From Cercospora beticola (lineage: Eukaryota; Ascomycota; Dothideomycetes; Mycosphaerellales; Mycosphaerellaceae): DNA of 64,000 bases. The notes under the pieces were generated by a model. It saw nothing but the letters and a program-made list of their open reading frames with translations. It had not been told where the DNA came from and did no database searches. Below are positions 32,327-42,408 of this stretch, piece after piece (the first letter of the stretch is position 1; each line of letters begins with the position of its first letter). The stretch is from assembly GCF_033473495.1 (NCBI RefSeq), contig NC_088936.1, positions 2,232,001-2,296,000 of the forward strand, given 5' to 3'. The translations under genes were made by a program, and so were the position numbers.

Positions 32327-34927
32327 ATGGCTGCGAGACGGCAATCGACCAAGGGTCGCGATAGGAGTCCCAGCTCGACGCCGGTACCGTCCACCGAACC
32401 GCTCAACGACGGCTCCCAAATTCCCGATGCGCAATGGCAGGCCATGATGCGGATGCTCAACAACATCTACGATTTCCGTACTGGCGATGGATTCGACCCT
32501 ACGAAGCTGTTTCAGCGCTTGATCAACAAGCGCGTGATGCCCGAGTACTATGAAACAATCAAGGAGCCCATGGCACTTTCCACAATCAAACGCAAGATCG
32601 CGCGCAAGGAGTACCAGGACGTCAGCGGATTCGTTCGAGATTTTGCGCTCATCCCATACAATGCGCAGGTGTTCAATATCCCTGAGAGTGGTGCGTTTCA
32701 AGACGCGTTGGTTGTCAAGCAGGAGATTGAGAGGCAGCTGCAGCTGCTTGTACAGGAAGGGATAATCACGAAAGAGCAAGCTGTGCTTCCTGACCTAGGC
32801 GAGATTCCGACATTCGTGGAGCCTGCGCCGCCGACAGCTGAAGCGGCAGGCCCAGCAGATGCGGATGGAGATGCAGAAGAATCATCAGACGAGGATGCAG
32901 ACGATGACGACGAGGATGAGGATGAGGAGGGCGGGAGGAGGAAAAAGCGGAAAGGTCCGCGAGGGTCGACATCCATAGCGAAGCGAGAAGGCGCAGAGGA
33001 CGGAGAGGACGGGAAGCGTGCTAGAGGGAGGCCACCTAAACTGCTTACGCCCATGGAAGCCCGTATTCAAACCATCTTGAAAGGCATTCGCAAGCCCAAG
33101 AATAAGAGCGGCGCGCTCTTAATCAAGAACTTCGATCGTCTTCCCGACAAGGCCCAGTTACCGGATTATTACAACGAAATCAAGAATCCCATGGCTTACG
33201 ACCAGCTGAAGCGAAAGGTCAAGCGGAAGAAGTACAAGACTTTGGAGGAGTTCATGGCGGATGTTAATCTCATGTTCAACAATGCCAAGCAGTACAACAC
33301 GGATGATTCGCAGATCTACAAAGATGCTGTTGCGCTCCAAGTGGAAGCTGGAAAGCTGTACGACTCGGAGAAGGCAAAACCGGATGATGCATTCGCAGAC
33401 GATGAGGGCAAGGTACCATTACCGAACGGCGTCTTGCACAATGGCGAGCTTTACAAAGTCGGAGACTGGGTGCACATTCAGAATCCAAACGACCTGACTA
33501 AGCCCATACCTTGTCAGATCTATCGTACCTACAAGAACCCCAAGGGCGAGAACATGGTCAACGTCTGCTGGTACTACAGACCAGAGCAGACCGTTCATCG
33601 GTTTGACAAGCACTTCTTCGCAAACGAGATCGTAAAGACGGGACGCTATCGCGATCATCGTCTGGAAGAAGTGGAAGGCAAATGCTTCGTCATGTTCTAC
33701 ACGCGCTACTTCAAAGGTCGGCCGCGGGGCTTGGCAGAGGGAACAGAGATCTATGTTTGTCAATCGCGGTACAACGAGACTCTCCACCAATTCAACACGA
33801 TCAAGACTTGGGCCAGCTGTCTACCCGATGAAGTGCGGGACAAGGACTACGAAATGGACCTGTTTGATCATCCTCGCAAGATGAAGAAGTATCCTAGTCC
33901 GATCGCTTTCATGCTTAAGGATGATCAGAAGGAGACGGACGACTCCCCAAAGGTGACTTGGGGAGCAGAAGGGGCGCCGCCGAAGATTGGTGCTGTGCAC
34001 AGAAAACCCCGCGGCGAAAAGGACTCGCCACCCCCCGAGCCTACGCCTCCACCGCCGCCAAAGATGCCGACACCTCCTCCTCGACAGATACCGCCCACGC
34101 CCCAACACAACTACCAGCAGCCATTGGCACAGCAGCAGCTCCACCGCGCACCATCCAATCCCACCATGCCAATACAACAGTACACACCTCGGGTGCAGCA
34201 GTACCAGCCAGCGCCGGCGACAGCGCCACGCCCACCTTCAGCGACGCCAATGAGCTATGCGCCATCGACACCTCTTCAGCCACAGACAGTTCCACCTCGT
34301 CCGATGGCACCGACCAACAGCTACGCTCCTCAATCAAGCGCGCCCACAGTTCCTGCTGCGTACGCACCTCGTCCTCCCGCTCAAGACTACCGCGCAGCAC
34401 CTGCACCCGAAGTCTACACATTGCCAGACGCCGCCAACTTGAGCATCCCCGCCGAAGTCCGCGAGCAGTATCAGCGTGATGATTACGGCCGAGTTCTTTT
34501 CTTCACCGCACCCCCGGTCGTTGTCGAGCAGCCAGAGGGCATTTCGAAAGGTCACAGCATTCGCTACCTTGCAGAGAAAGCTCGACGTCAAGAACTCAGG
34601 GAGAATAAGCGAAAGGAACGTGAAGTGCGGCGCGAAGATGAGGTCCGCGCTGCGAAGAAAGCGAAGCTGGAAGCTGCGCAAAATGTGGCGAGCGAGATCG
34701 AGGAGATGAAATGGAAGGCTCTGCAGGTGCTCGATAAGCAACTAGCCAGTGCTGTGGCTCGAGAAATCGATGAGAAGGACCTGGAAGCTCTGGCGCAGGC
34801 CCAGAAGGCTGCCGAGGAGCAGAAGGCGGCTCGAGAGGCGAATGAAAGGATGCGGGCTGCGATGAGAAGCATCAAATTAGGCAGCGACTTCTTTGCTGAT
34901 GACTGGGATTCGAGGATAGTGTCGTAG
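32327..34927 (+). CDS. RSC chromatin-remodelling subunit Rsc1/Rsc2-like
   Basis: Intronless, 866 residues. Domains in order: bromodomain 1 (about 35-145, PTKLFQRLINKRVMPEYYET), acidic stretch (DEDADDDDEDEDEEGG), an AT-hook (KRARGRPPKL), bromodomain 2 (about 240-350, LPDYYNEIKNPMAYDQLKRK), BAH domain (about 385-505, YKVGDWVHIQNPNDLTKPIP) and a long Pro/Gln-rich and then coiled-coil C-terminus. Double bromodomain, AT-hook and BAH define Rsc1/Rsc2 (yeast) and relate to human polybromo. It anchors the ATP-dependent RSC remodeller to acetylated nucleosomes. Filamentous fungi usually have a single gene for the two yeast paralogues, hence no symbol. Confidence 0.95.
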   Translation: MAARRQSTKGRDRSPSSTPVPSTEPLNDGSQIPDAQWQAMMRMLNNIYDFRTGDGFDPTKLFQRLINKRVMPEYYETIKEPMALSTIKRKIARKEYQDVSGFVRDFALIPYNAQVFNIPESGAFQDALVVKQEIERQLQLLVQEGIITKEQAVLPDLGEIPTFVEPAPPTAEAAGPADADGDAEESSDEDADDDDEDEDEEGGRRKKRKGPRGSTSIAKREGAEDGEDGKRARGRPPKLLTPMEARIQTILKGIRKPKNKSGALLIKNFDRLPDKAQLPDYYNEIKNPMAYDQLKRKVKRKKYKTLEEFMADVNLMFNNAKQYNTDDSQIYKDAVALQVEAGKLYDSEKAKPDDAFADDEGKVPLPNGVLHNGELYKVGDWVHIQNPNDLTKPIPCQIYRTYKNPKGENMVNVCWYYRPEQTVHRFDKHFFANEIVKTGRYRDHRLEEVEGKCFVMFYTRYFKGRPRGLAEGTEIYVCQSRYNETLHQFNTIKTWASCLPDEVRDKDYEMDLFDHPRKMKKYPSPIAFMLKDDQKETDDSPKVTWGAEGAPPKIGAVHRKPRGEKDSPPPEPTPPPPPKMPTPPPRQIPPTPQHNYQQPLAQQQLHRAPSNPTMPIQQYTPRVQQYQPAPATAPRPPSATPMSYAPSTPLQPQTVPPRPMAPTNSYAPQSSAPTVPAAYAPRPPAQDYRAAPAPEVYTLPDAANLSIPAEVREQYQRDDYGRVLFFTAPPVVVEQPEGISKGHSIRYLAEKARRQELRENKRKEREVRREDEVRAAKKAKLEAAQNVASEIEEMKWKALQVLDKQLASAVAREIDEKDLEALAQAQKAAEEQKAAREANERMRAAMRSIKLGSDFFADDWDSRIVS

Positions 34928-35140
34928 AATCATTTTTATTGAAAGCTGCTTATCGTCAGCATTGCTCTGCCAATGGCCCGGCAGTAATCGTCTGCCTCTC
35001 TCTGCCTCACCCGGCGCGCGGTAAGCTGCTGTTCAATTCTGCTTGCTCCCGAACCTGCACTGCTAGCCGCTCACTGCTAATTCCCAGCACCTTGTTTCTC
35101 ATACCCGGTCTGCCTCCCCGCAGGGATCTGAATTCCCTTC

Positions 35141-36207
35141 TCAGTTCTGCTCGCAAGTCCCATTCAGAAGCCAAAACGTCCCATTATCGTAACACATCCT
35201 CTCATACTTGGTCCCGTTGACCACAGTATTCGGCAGCTTTTTCCACGTCCTCAATTCCATTTCCGATTCGAATTTTTTGTAGTAGGGGTACCACGTCTCT
35301 TCCCTTCGATCGAAACGGCACAGAGGGCTAGGACGAAATGGTAAGATCATCAGACACTGCATCATGGCGGAAAGGCCTTTGGTCAAAGTCATGATTGTCG
35401 CTTTTGCAGAGGTATAATGTGTGTTGTCAATGAGATCGAGGAAAGGCTTTTGTCGGGTAACGAGGGAACCGCAGCCGAAAGTGTCGTTCGTGGTGGCTTT
35501 GAGTTGGTTGAGGTAGGTGATGCTGTCGTTTTTGAATTCTTCGGCGGTCTCGAAGACGGTCCAGCGGTTGGAAAGGGCTCTGTTCGTTAGTGGTTTGGTT
35601 GTTGGGACGAGCCAGTTCGCAGGGTTCGTGGCGCGGACGTCGAAGAAGATGAGGCATTGTATTTGGCGAGAATTCTTAATGGCGAGTTTTGCGTAGGCGT
35701 TGATGAGGCCTGGAGTGGCAAAGTCTCCTACGAGAATGAATTTGCGGTCGGGATCCTCGTCAATGAGACTTTGAGCATGAATCTGGCGGGCGTTGAAGAG
35801 CGTTTTGAGGTTGGAGAGATCGAAGACGCGGAAGTAGGCATTTCCTGGTGGGTAACTTTCATGGCAGCGTCAGTATTTATGCTTTCGGGCTGGACTCTCT
35901 ACGTTAAATTGCAGGCATACTGTTCTTGTAGGCCGTAGGTGTATGATGATGACCAAGAGACGAAACCATCAGTGATGTAAGCGAACTCCGTCCCATTTAC
36001 TTGAGAGAAGTTTCTGTACAGCTCAGGCATGCCATTGACGGGCTGAAAGTCGTCCGTAAAGAAGTCTCGGATTGCACGCAATGGGTTCCAGAGCTCTGTT
36101 ATGCGGAGAACATCGTCCAGGTCGCTTACGATAGTGACCGAAGCATTCGGAGAGAAGGCAGCGAAGGCGGAGAGCGGCAATAGCAGCAGAAGAGCAAATC
36201 CCAACAT
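35141..36207 (-). CDS. Secreted App1-domain (DUF2183) phosphatase-like protein
   Basis: Two exons, 35921-36207 and 35141-35855, joined across a 65-bp intron (GTATGC...AAAG), 333 residues. The start at 36207 gives a clean signal peptide (MLGFALLLLLPLSAFAAFSP); upstream in-frame ATGs would bury it. The mature part carries the App1/DUF2183 core: TIVSDLDDVLRI (first Asp as presumed nucleophile of a DxDx motif), VNGMPELYRNFSQ, GNAYFRVFDLSNL and DEDPDRKFILVGD. Several N-glycosylation sequons and C-terminal cysteines fit secretion. Yeast App1 is a cytosolic phosphatidate phosphatase; this secreted form lacks its actin-patch regions. The Thr of the usual DxDxT motif is replaced by Val, so activity needs testing. 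Confidence 0.85.
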
Positions 36208-36954
36208 CTTTTCGGGCACCTGCAGCTGTGTTGGCGCAGCGGAGTAAGTGATAGCCAGGAGAGTATTCTGGCTCTGAGCGCACTTTTGCTGCAGGCTGGG
36301 TTCAATGAAGGCGGGTGCTATGCTGAGCAAGTTGTCCTGCCATATTGACCTTTACACAGACATAGAAGGTGCACCAGGAGGTCTCGGCCGACGAGACATC
36401 AACGTGAATGCCTCTCAGACTTGCGGTAATGGGTAGCAATTGCTGCCATGGGCCTCCCTCTGGACACTGAAGGCAATCTCATTTCTACGTTCGTCACTCT
36501 CGACTCTTGGATTGGGGTAGAGGTAAGCATAATCGCCGGCGTGCAGACTCCTCCTGTCATCACCACTGGAAGCATTCCCCGAAGTTGTCTGATGGAAAAG
36601 GACGCCGCGGAAGACGGCTCTTCTCCCACGCCGATGCATGTTGATGACTGATGATGTTGATGTCACACAGAGTGTTTCGGCAGCGCACGAGATGCTCCGC
36701 TCGTGCTGGTGGGGCCAGTCATCAAGGGTTCGGCAGCAGATGCTCGCTGGGATGTTGGCGCGTGCAGACGGGCTGGACATGACGATCGTTCGTCTTGGTG
36801 CCTGTCGCTCACTCACGCACTTCTGCTCTGCTGCTGCGATAGCCCGTGTCTCTATGTCATCTTGTTCCTGTCTATCTGCTGTCCGCCTCGCCCATGACCG
36901 ACCACGCCCGCGCCAGTGCAGGTTGACTTCTGACTCAGGCTAGGCTGAGCAGCA
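36208..36954. promoter_or_regulatory. Divergent intergenic region (747 bp)
   Basis: Promoters of the App1-domain gene and the proline-rich protein gene. Short ORFs only. Confidence 0.45.
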
Positions 36955-38735
36955 ATGTCCAGCAACCCATTCCGCCGCTCGCGAGTGCCCGTAGATCCAG
37001 ACCCTGCCTCCGCCAGCATCTTCGACACGATCAGAGATGCTTCGGATGCCGCGGCTCCCAGTAAGAAGGCCCGCGTGTCATGCCGGACGCCATGTCGTGC
37101 AGGATAGAAGATTGACCAGATGCAGCCACGCGCTCGACAAAGACAAAGGCGAAACGAGTCGTGATCCAGACCCCGCCTCACTCACCTGAGGAGGTGCACA
37201 ATTCGCAGAATGGAGACAGGGAATTGTACGAGGGGAGCTCGATTGGTCGAACAGCATCACCGCCGCCAGTGATGGATCCGAGGAATGTAGGCCTGGAAGA
37301 CGACGACAGAGAGAGTGACGCGGCAGCAACGGGAGGATCAGGCGTGGAGCGCGCAGGCAGCAACACAGGCAATGCTACTTGGGCAGATGCTGCTCCCGGA
37401 GCAAGGAAGGCGCCATATAATCCATTTGCGAGGACATTGGCAAGTCAAGAGACTGGGCTATCACAGGGCAGCAAAGAAGCAGAGATGACTGGGGGAGAGA
37501 CGAGATCGAAACCTACTCTGGACGTGGATGCATTCAAAAATATATTGATGAATGGTGCTCCCGTACCAGCAGGCTTATCGACAACACCAGGTGCGGCGAG
37601 GGTACCGGACAGCAATAGCAGCAGTACAGATACTTCCTCGGTGTTCGACCGCAGCCATGGCCCGCGTCCAGAGTCGCCCCAGGATGATTTTCACGACTAC
37701 GAATCGGCATCTGACGAAGACGACAACGAGCACTCGGGACTAATGGGCGTCGGCAGGTCCGATGACCTGGCACCACCAGCTCCTCCCAAATCGCAAAAGG
37801 GGCCTCTGACCGTATCCTTTGCAGATTTCGACCAATCTATACCCCCGGGCTTCATGGCATCAGGGCCCAGAACGCCTCCTGTTCATACACAACACATTAC
37901 GGGAATTCTCAGATCAGCTTCACCCAGACCAGGTAGTGATTTGAACAAACCGCTTCCAATGCCACCAGGAGACACTGGCAAGAAATCGCCATCTCCAGCA
38001 CCCGTGCAGAATGTCTTGCCTGCACAGGTAGATCAACAGGTTGCTACTGTGCCGCCGACACCGAAAGCTGTACCACCACCACCTCCAACGAGAAAGTCTG
38101 GCGCTGGCCATGGCAGAGCGCGAAGCGGCTCCAATCTTTCCAATATGACGCTGGACTCCTCGATCCCTACACCAGCAGACTCTGTCGTTTCCACGAGTTC
38201 CAACAAACTTGCCCCACCTCCTCCGCCTGCAAGGAAGTCCAATTCTAGCAGTCAACCAGCACCTCCACCACCTCCCAAGGATGTACAGCCGACCTCGAAC
38301 GAAACCAAGCTTGCTCCACCCCCTCCTCCGCTGCGCCGACATCCAAGCAAAGCCAGCAAGGGGAGCTCCAACGTCAGCCGTCAGGCCTCAGACGATTCCA
38401 CCATTGCAACAAGGCCAGCTCAGATACTAGCGGCTGGTGCTGCCGCTCCGCCCCCTCCACCACCTCGTCGCTTGCCTGGCTCGAAGCGAACCAGCCTCGA
38501 TGGCCCTCCGAGTCCGTACGTACGCAAGTTGAGCGGCGAGCATCATCGTGGAGCAAGTTTTGACAGTGAGCGGTCGGCGTCCATCTCCAGCTTGCAGAAA
38601 GTGGCAGAGACTGGAGAAAGCAATGAGCAAGCCATCCCCTCACCTGGAGCGAGTCAGTCTAAGGATATCCTCGCCGAGATGAGTGCCTTTCAAGCCGAAA
38701 TCGATGCCTTGACGCAAGCTTCGAAAGGAAAATGA
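36955..38735 (+). CDS. Proline-rich disordered protein of unknown function
   Basis: Exons 36955-37060 and 37126-38735 (65-bp intron, GTAAGA...GCAG) give 571 residues starting MSSNPFRRSRVPVDPDPASA. Almost entirely disordered, with at least five polyproline runs (for example KLAPPPPPARKS, KAVPPPPPTRKS, AAPPPPPPRRLPG) followed by basic residues, the classic SH3/profilin ligand pattern seen in actin-patch and formin-linked proteins. Short conserved-looking blocks are VVIQTPPHSPEE, ITGILRSASPRPGSDLNKPL and a C-terminal helix SKDILAEMSAFQAEIDALTQ. No catalytic or membrane domain. A cortical or endocytic adaptor role is plausible but is inference. Confidence 0.8.
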
Positions 38736-39370
38736 AACAAATGCACGCATGCACACGAAAACTCAACTTCAGGACGTAGTGCTACAGCCACTGCGAAATT
38801 CAATCCACAGGGGAGCCACAAAGCAGGGTTCCGTGATAAGATGCCCGATTTGGAAGCAGAGGCCTTCTTCCATTCCTGGTGCAGATGCCACGCTACCTAG
38901 TTGCGTGTCGACAACGCCGATCCTACCGGGGTTTAGGGATTGCACGAGGCTGCAACGTGCTGCTGCACTGTCAAATCGCGGAACTGGGCCGATCAAAAAG
39001 CGTTCCTGCGGGATGTGCTTCCTCGTGACCACGCTGCAGAGTAAGGTGAAAGCTTGCGCCGCGCGCCGGCGACCACCAATGCACAAGATCCCACTCGGCT
39101 AGCACTCGGCAGTGCTGCCATGATGGAGGAGACTGTCGCGATCAGTCTCGTACCATCAATAGCTAAAGACCTCAGTGGTGGTGCTCTTCACGATATCGAG
39201 TTGGCGCCAGAACCACCAGGAACTGCCAAGTCAATAGCTCGGCAGGCAAGTAGGCAACAGGTAGCTTTGTCTCGGCAATGAAAACTAGATACCCAACACT
39301 ATATCAACACGAACGCAAGATAGACGGTTCAAATCACCTTGCATCTTCCCACCCTCTGCTTCAGCATACA
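38736..39370. other. Intergenic 635 bp
   Basis: Tandem spacer; includes 31 in-frame codons (39278-39370) upstream of the chosen start of the next gene, which also begin with ATG. Nothing else supported. Confidence 0.45.
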
Positions 39371-40372
39371 ATGTCGGACAACGACTCAGATGTCCCAGAA
39401 TGCGACTGTGCATCCGAGAGTGGACTACTATCAATCTCAGAGACTCTAGACCTATGCAATATCTCTTATTCCCGCGAAGCAACTATCGCAGCCTTCAAGG
39501 AATATTTCTTGTTCTTGACAGAGCTATACCTAGATCCAGAACAAATCGTCTTTCCTCCCACAGAAGGCTGGGAAGAAATCACAATCACAAACCTGCGACC
39601 TCTGGGCAAGACAGACGAAGTCATCGAACTCCTTCGACACCTACCATACATAAAACCTTCTGGCCTGTGCCACGACAGTACGCCTTACACGAGCAATTAT
39701 GATCCTATTCCCCCTCCAACTAACGCAAATAAACTAGTCGCACCGCATTGTCACCTCGCAGACTACTCCTCCATTGCCCGTACAATCCTCTCACCAGAAA
39801 CCTTCTTCATCAAAGACCAAAACCCCGCAGAATTTTACAGCGCCGTCACTCACGGCATATGGGACAATATCCCACCCCACGTCATCGGTCTCGCCATCGG
39901 CAGAGAGAACGCAATGTTCCTCGACACCCATCTCGGTGTAATTTACTGGCCAGGAGGAAATTTCCATCCCGCAGCTGTAGGCTACGCAATGCATCCCGAT
40001 GCGCCGTTCCAAGCAATTCGAGATGAATCATTTGACTACGCGCCTGAAGAGGAGATGTGGCGGAATGCAGGTTCGGGGTTGAAATGTGGTTGGGGGATTG
40101 AGGAGTTCTTTGAGATGTTGAAATTTCATTTTCGAGAATTGAATTTCCTGCCTACATCTGGACGGAGAGTTGAGGATAATTTTGCGGTGGTAAGGGAGGG
40201 AGAGGAACACCCGAATGATGATATATACAGGGCGAAGAAGGTGGCGGTCGAAGTGTTTCGACAGCATGGGTGGCCAGATATGCTGGTTTACCAGAAAGAT
40301 GAATGCATGGAAGCTGTGGCGAGGAAGGTCGAGGAACTGGAGCGACAGGATCCGAACATTATGTTGTCTTGA
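39371..40372 (+). CDS. Unknown conserved-looking soluble protein
   Basis: Intronless. I chose ATG 39371 (MSDNDSDVPECDC, 333 residues) because the 31 codons after the earlier ATG 39278 look like leader sequence (HHPLLQ-type, no conservation cues); the longer form cannot be excluded. The protein looks like a folded globular domain: FKEYFLFLTELYLDPEQIVF, ITNLRPLGKTDEVIELLRHL, VIGLAIGRENAMFLDTHLGV, WPGGNFHPAAVGYAMHPDAP and an acidic/basic C-terminal helix. The alternating hydrophobic pattern faintly recalls SMI1/KNR4-type proteins, but I cannot assign it. No signal peptide or membrane helix. Confidence 0.75.
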   Translation: MSDNDSDVPECDCASESGLLSISETLDLCNISYSREATIAAFKEYFLFLTELYLDPEQIVFPPTEGWEEITITNLRPLGKTDEVIELLRHLPYIKPSGLCHDSTPYTSNYDPIPPPTNANKLVAPHCHLADYSSIARTILSPETFFIKDQNPAEFYSAVTHGIWDNIPPHVIGLAIGRENAMFLDTHLGVIYWPGGNFHPAAVGYAMHPDAPFQAIRDESFDYAPEEEMWRNAGSGLKCGWGIEEFFEMLKFHFRELNFLPTSGRRVEDNFAVVREGEEHPNDDIYRAKKVAVEVFRQHGWPDMLVYQKDECMEAVARKVEELERQDPNIMLS

Positions 40373-40500
40373 AGTCCAATTAATACCCTGGTGTGTAGTT
40401 GCCATCTTGGTGGACAACATCTCAATCATCTATCTTCATTGCATCGTTTACTCGTGCCAGGGAAGTTGTCCAAACCCCACAGTTCTTGTTCGTGGCTAAC

Positions 40501-42408
40501 CTAGTCATCCGGGTACTCATCTTTGATATTACTCACGAATATTCTCTCCTTCTGGTCCCATCTTTTGAAGTACCTCCCCGCCAAAGCCATCAGTACCTCA
40601 CTCGGCCGCTCATCCGGCTCATCCACGACTTCGATGTTTTCTTCCGCAACGTACCGCACACTCTTATCGTCGGCCCTAGAAGACGCAGCATCGTCAGCAC
40701 CACGAGCGACACAGAGCACCATATAATAGTGTCTCGCCATGCTGGCGGGTAAGAGCCGAGCACGAGTGGGGTCTTGATCGTACACGATGTTATAGAACGG
40801 TTGTTCTCTGCCGCGCGGAAGGTCATCCACGCGCATTTGTTCGATCCAGCGTTGTTCGGCCGAGCAGCGCCTGTCCCAGCCGACAACGACACCTTCGTAC
40901 GAGTAGCGTTTGTGGCGGAAGTGTGTGCCGATGCAATATGTGACATTCGCGGCCTCGGCCGTTCGGAACGTGGGGGCTTTCTTGTTGCGGTCGTCTGTGC
41001 GGCGTTCGTTGATGAGGTGGAGGAGAATGCTATGTTCACGTTCGCCTGCGAACATGGTCGGGAGATACTTCTCAATCAGGCTGATATCTTCAGGAAAGTG
41101 AGCTTGGAAGTGCTCGACGAGGTATGGCAGGCATTGGCGTCGGCGGTGCAGAGTGCTGGCGCTGTTGTTATCGCCAAGGATGATCATTGACCAGAGCATA
41201 CTGTACCATGCTGCTTCAATGTCAGGACCAGACATGTCGTCAATTGCACGATGACGCTCGCGTGCTTCTTGCACGGATGCCATGATATTACGGCCAGTGC
41301 GCAGGCACATTTCGAGAGAGGTTGTGGCGCTAAGGTGATGAGTGTGCTGGTGGTCAGGAGCTCCCATTTGTAGCAGCCGTAGACGGAGTTGGTCCAGAGG
41401 TACTTCCTCGTGGCTTCGCCACGGATCCATATGCATCAATTCCGGCTCCGCGCCTGCTATTACCATGATGTGCTTGCCGTCCAATGTCATTCCAGAAGGC
41501 GCCTCGATCACAGCATGGACGTGCTGCGGATAATTTGAAGGCTTGGCGTTGATCCCCAGCCTGCGAGCAACGGCACAGTATATTGCTACAGCTTGGAGTG
41601 GCAGACAGGTATAATTCTCCTCGAATAAAGCCATCGACAAGAAATTGTTCCGTAATGCATGGTAGTTCTCATGCCCGGCATTGGCCAGTAGACCTTGGGA
41701 GCGCAGATACTCGGCCACGAGAACAGCTTTCCGTCGGACACTGAGCTCGTCAAATTCATCCTCACCGTTTTGATGCCGCACCTGATCAGCGAGCCGATCC
41801 AGTTCTTTATCGATATCGTTGAGGTCGCCATTATGCCCACTAAGCACGAACAAGTCGTAGGCGCCCAGGACCTCTTCTAACCGGACCATTTGTCGTCGCT
41901 GCAACCGCATCCATTTTTCCAATGCCGTAGCGCGATGTATCTGTCCCAATAATGCATCCGCGTGAAATCGCCGTGCAAGCACATCTTCGGCATCGTCGGG
42001 TGTCTCGTCCCTTAGCCTCAACATGAGGTCTTTGACATCGTAGCCATAGTTTGCAATCTCCTCCATCCGTGCATAACGATTTTGTTGTGTCAGAAGCGCC
42101 TCATTAAAGAGGTCAGTCGCTTCTCGGTCAATCCTGGCGCGTTCGTTGTATAGCATTCGCCATTTAGTCTGAGCTGGCGGCGAGTGCAGCTTGTCGCCGA
42201 ATTCGCGTTCGGGCTGCCAGTACTTCCATGTCTGGACGCAATGTCGCCGCCAGACGAGCGGCTCGTATACAATCTTATTGCTGCGGCGCGAGGTCGTCCC
42301 AAATGCGAGAGTGGCGGTTGGCGGGAGATATTCGATGATCAGCTCGAGCAGTTCGTCTGGCAGGTGGAAGATGGGCGGGACGTCTTCGGCGCCGAGTATG
42401 TCGTTCAT
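40501..42408 (-). CDS. F-box protein with SirB1-like and YccV domains (FBXO21-like)
   Basis: Intronless, 635 residues. N-terminal F-box (about 12-55, HLPDELLELIIEYLPPTATL), a central helical SirB1/transglutaminase-like region (about 240-370, YTCLPLQAVAIYCAVARRLG, PQHVHAVIE, HMDPW), and a C-terminal YccV/hemimethylated-DNA-binding-like domain (about 485-600, YCIGTHFRHKRYSYEGVVVG, FYNIVYDQD). This three-part order matches animal FBXO21 and its fungal relatives, substrate receptors of SCF ubiquitin ligases. The bacterial YccV (HspQ) fold is known as a protease cofactor. The substrate is unknown. The gene converges on its neighbour with only 128 bp between stops. Confidence 0.88.
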   Translation of the reverse strand: MNDILGAEDVPPIFHLPDELLELIIEYLPPTATLAFGTTSRRSNKIVYEPLVWRRHCVQTWKYWQPEREFGDKLHSPPAQTKWRMLYNERARIDREATDLFNEALLTQQNRYARMEEIANYGYDVKDLMLRLRDETPDDAEDVLARRFHADALLGQIHRATALEKWMRLQRRQMVRLEEVLGAYDLFVLSGHNGDLNDIDKELDRLADQVRHQNGEDEFDELSVRRKAVLVAEYLRSQGLLANAGHENYHALRNNFLSMALFEENYTCLPLQAVAIYCAVARRLGINAKPSNYPQHVHAVIEAPSGMTLDGKHIMVIAGAEPELMHMDPWRSHEEVPLDQLRLRLLQMGAPDHQHTHHLSATTSLEMCLRTGRNIMASVQEARERHRAIDDMSGPDIEAAWYSMLWSMIILGDNNSASTLHRRRQCLPYLVEHFQAHFPEDISLIEKYLPTMFAGEREHSILLHLINERRTDDRNKKAPTFRTAEAANVTYCIGTHFRHKRYSYEGVVVGWDRRCSAEQRWIEQMRVDDLPRGREQPFYNIVYDQDPTRARLLPASMARHYYMVLCVARGADDAASSRADDKSVRYVAEENIEVVDEPDERPSEVLMALAGRYFKRWDQKERIFVSNIKDEYPDD

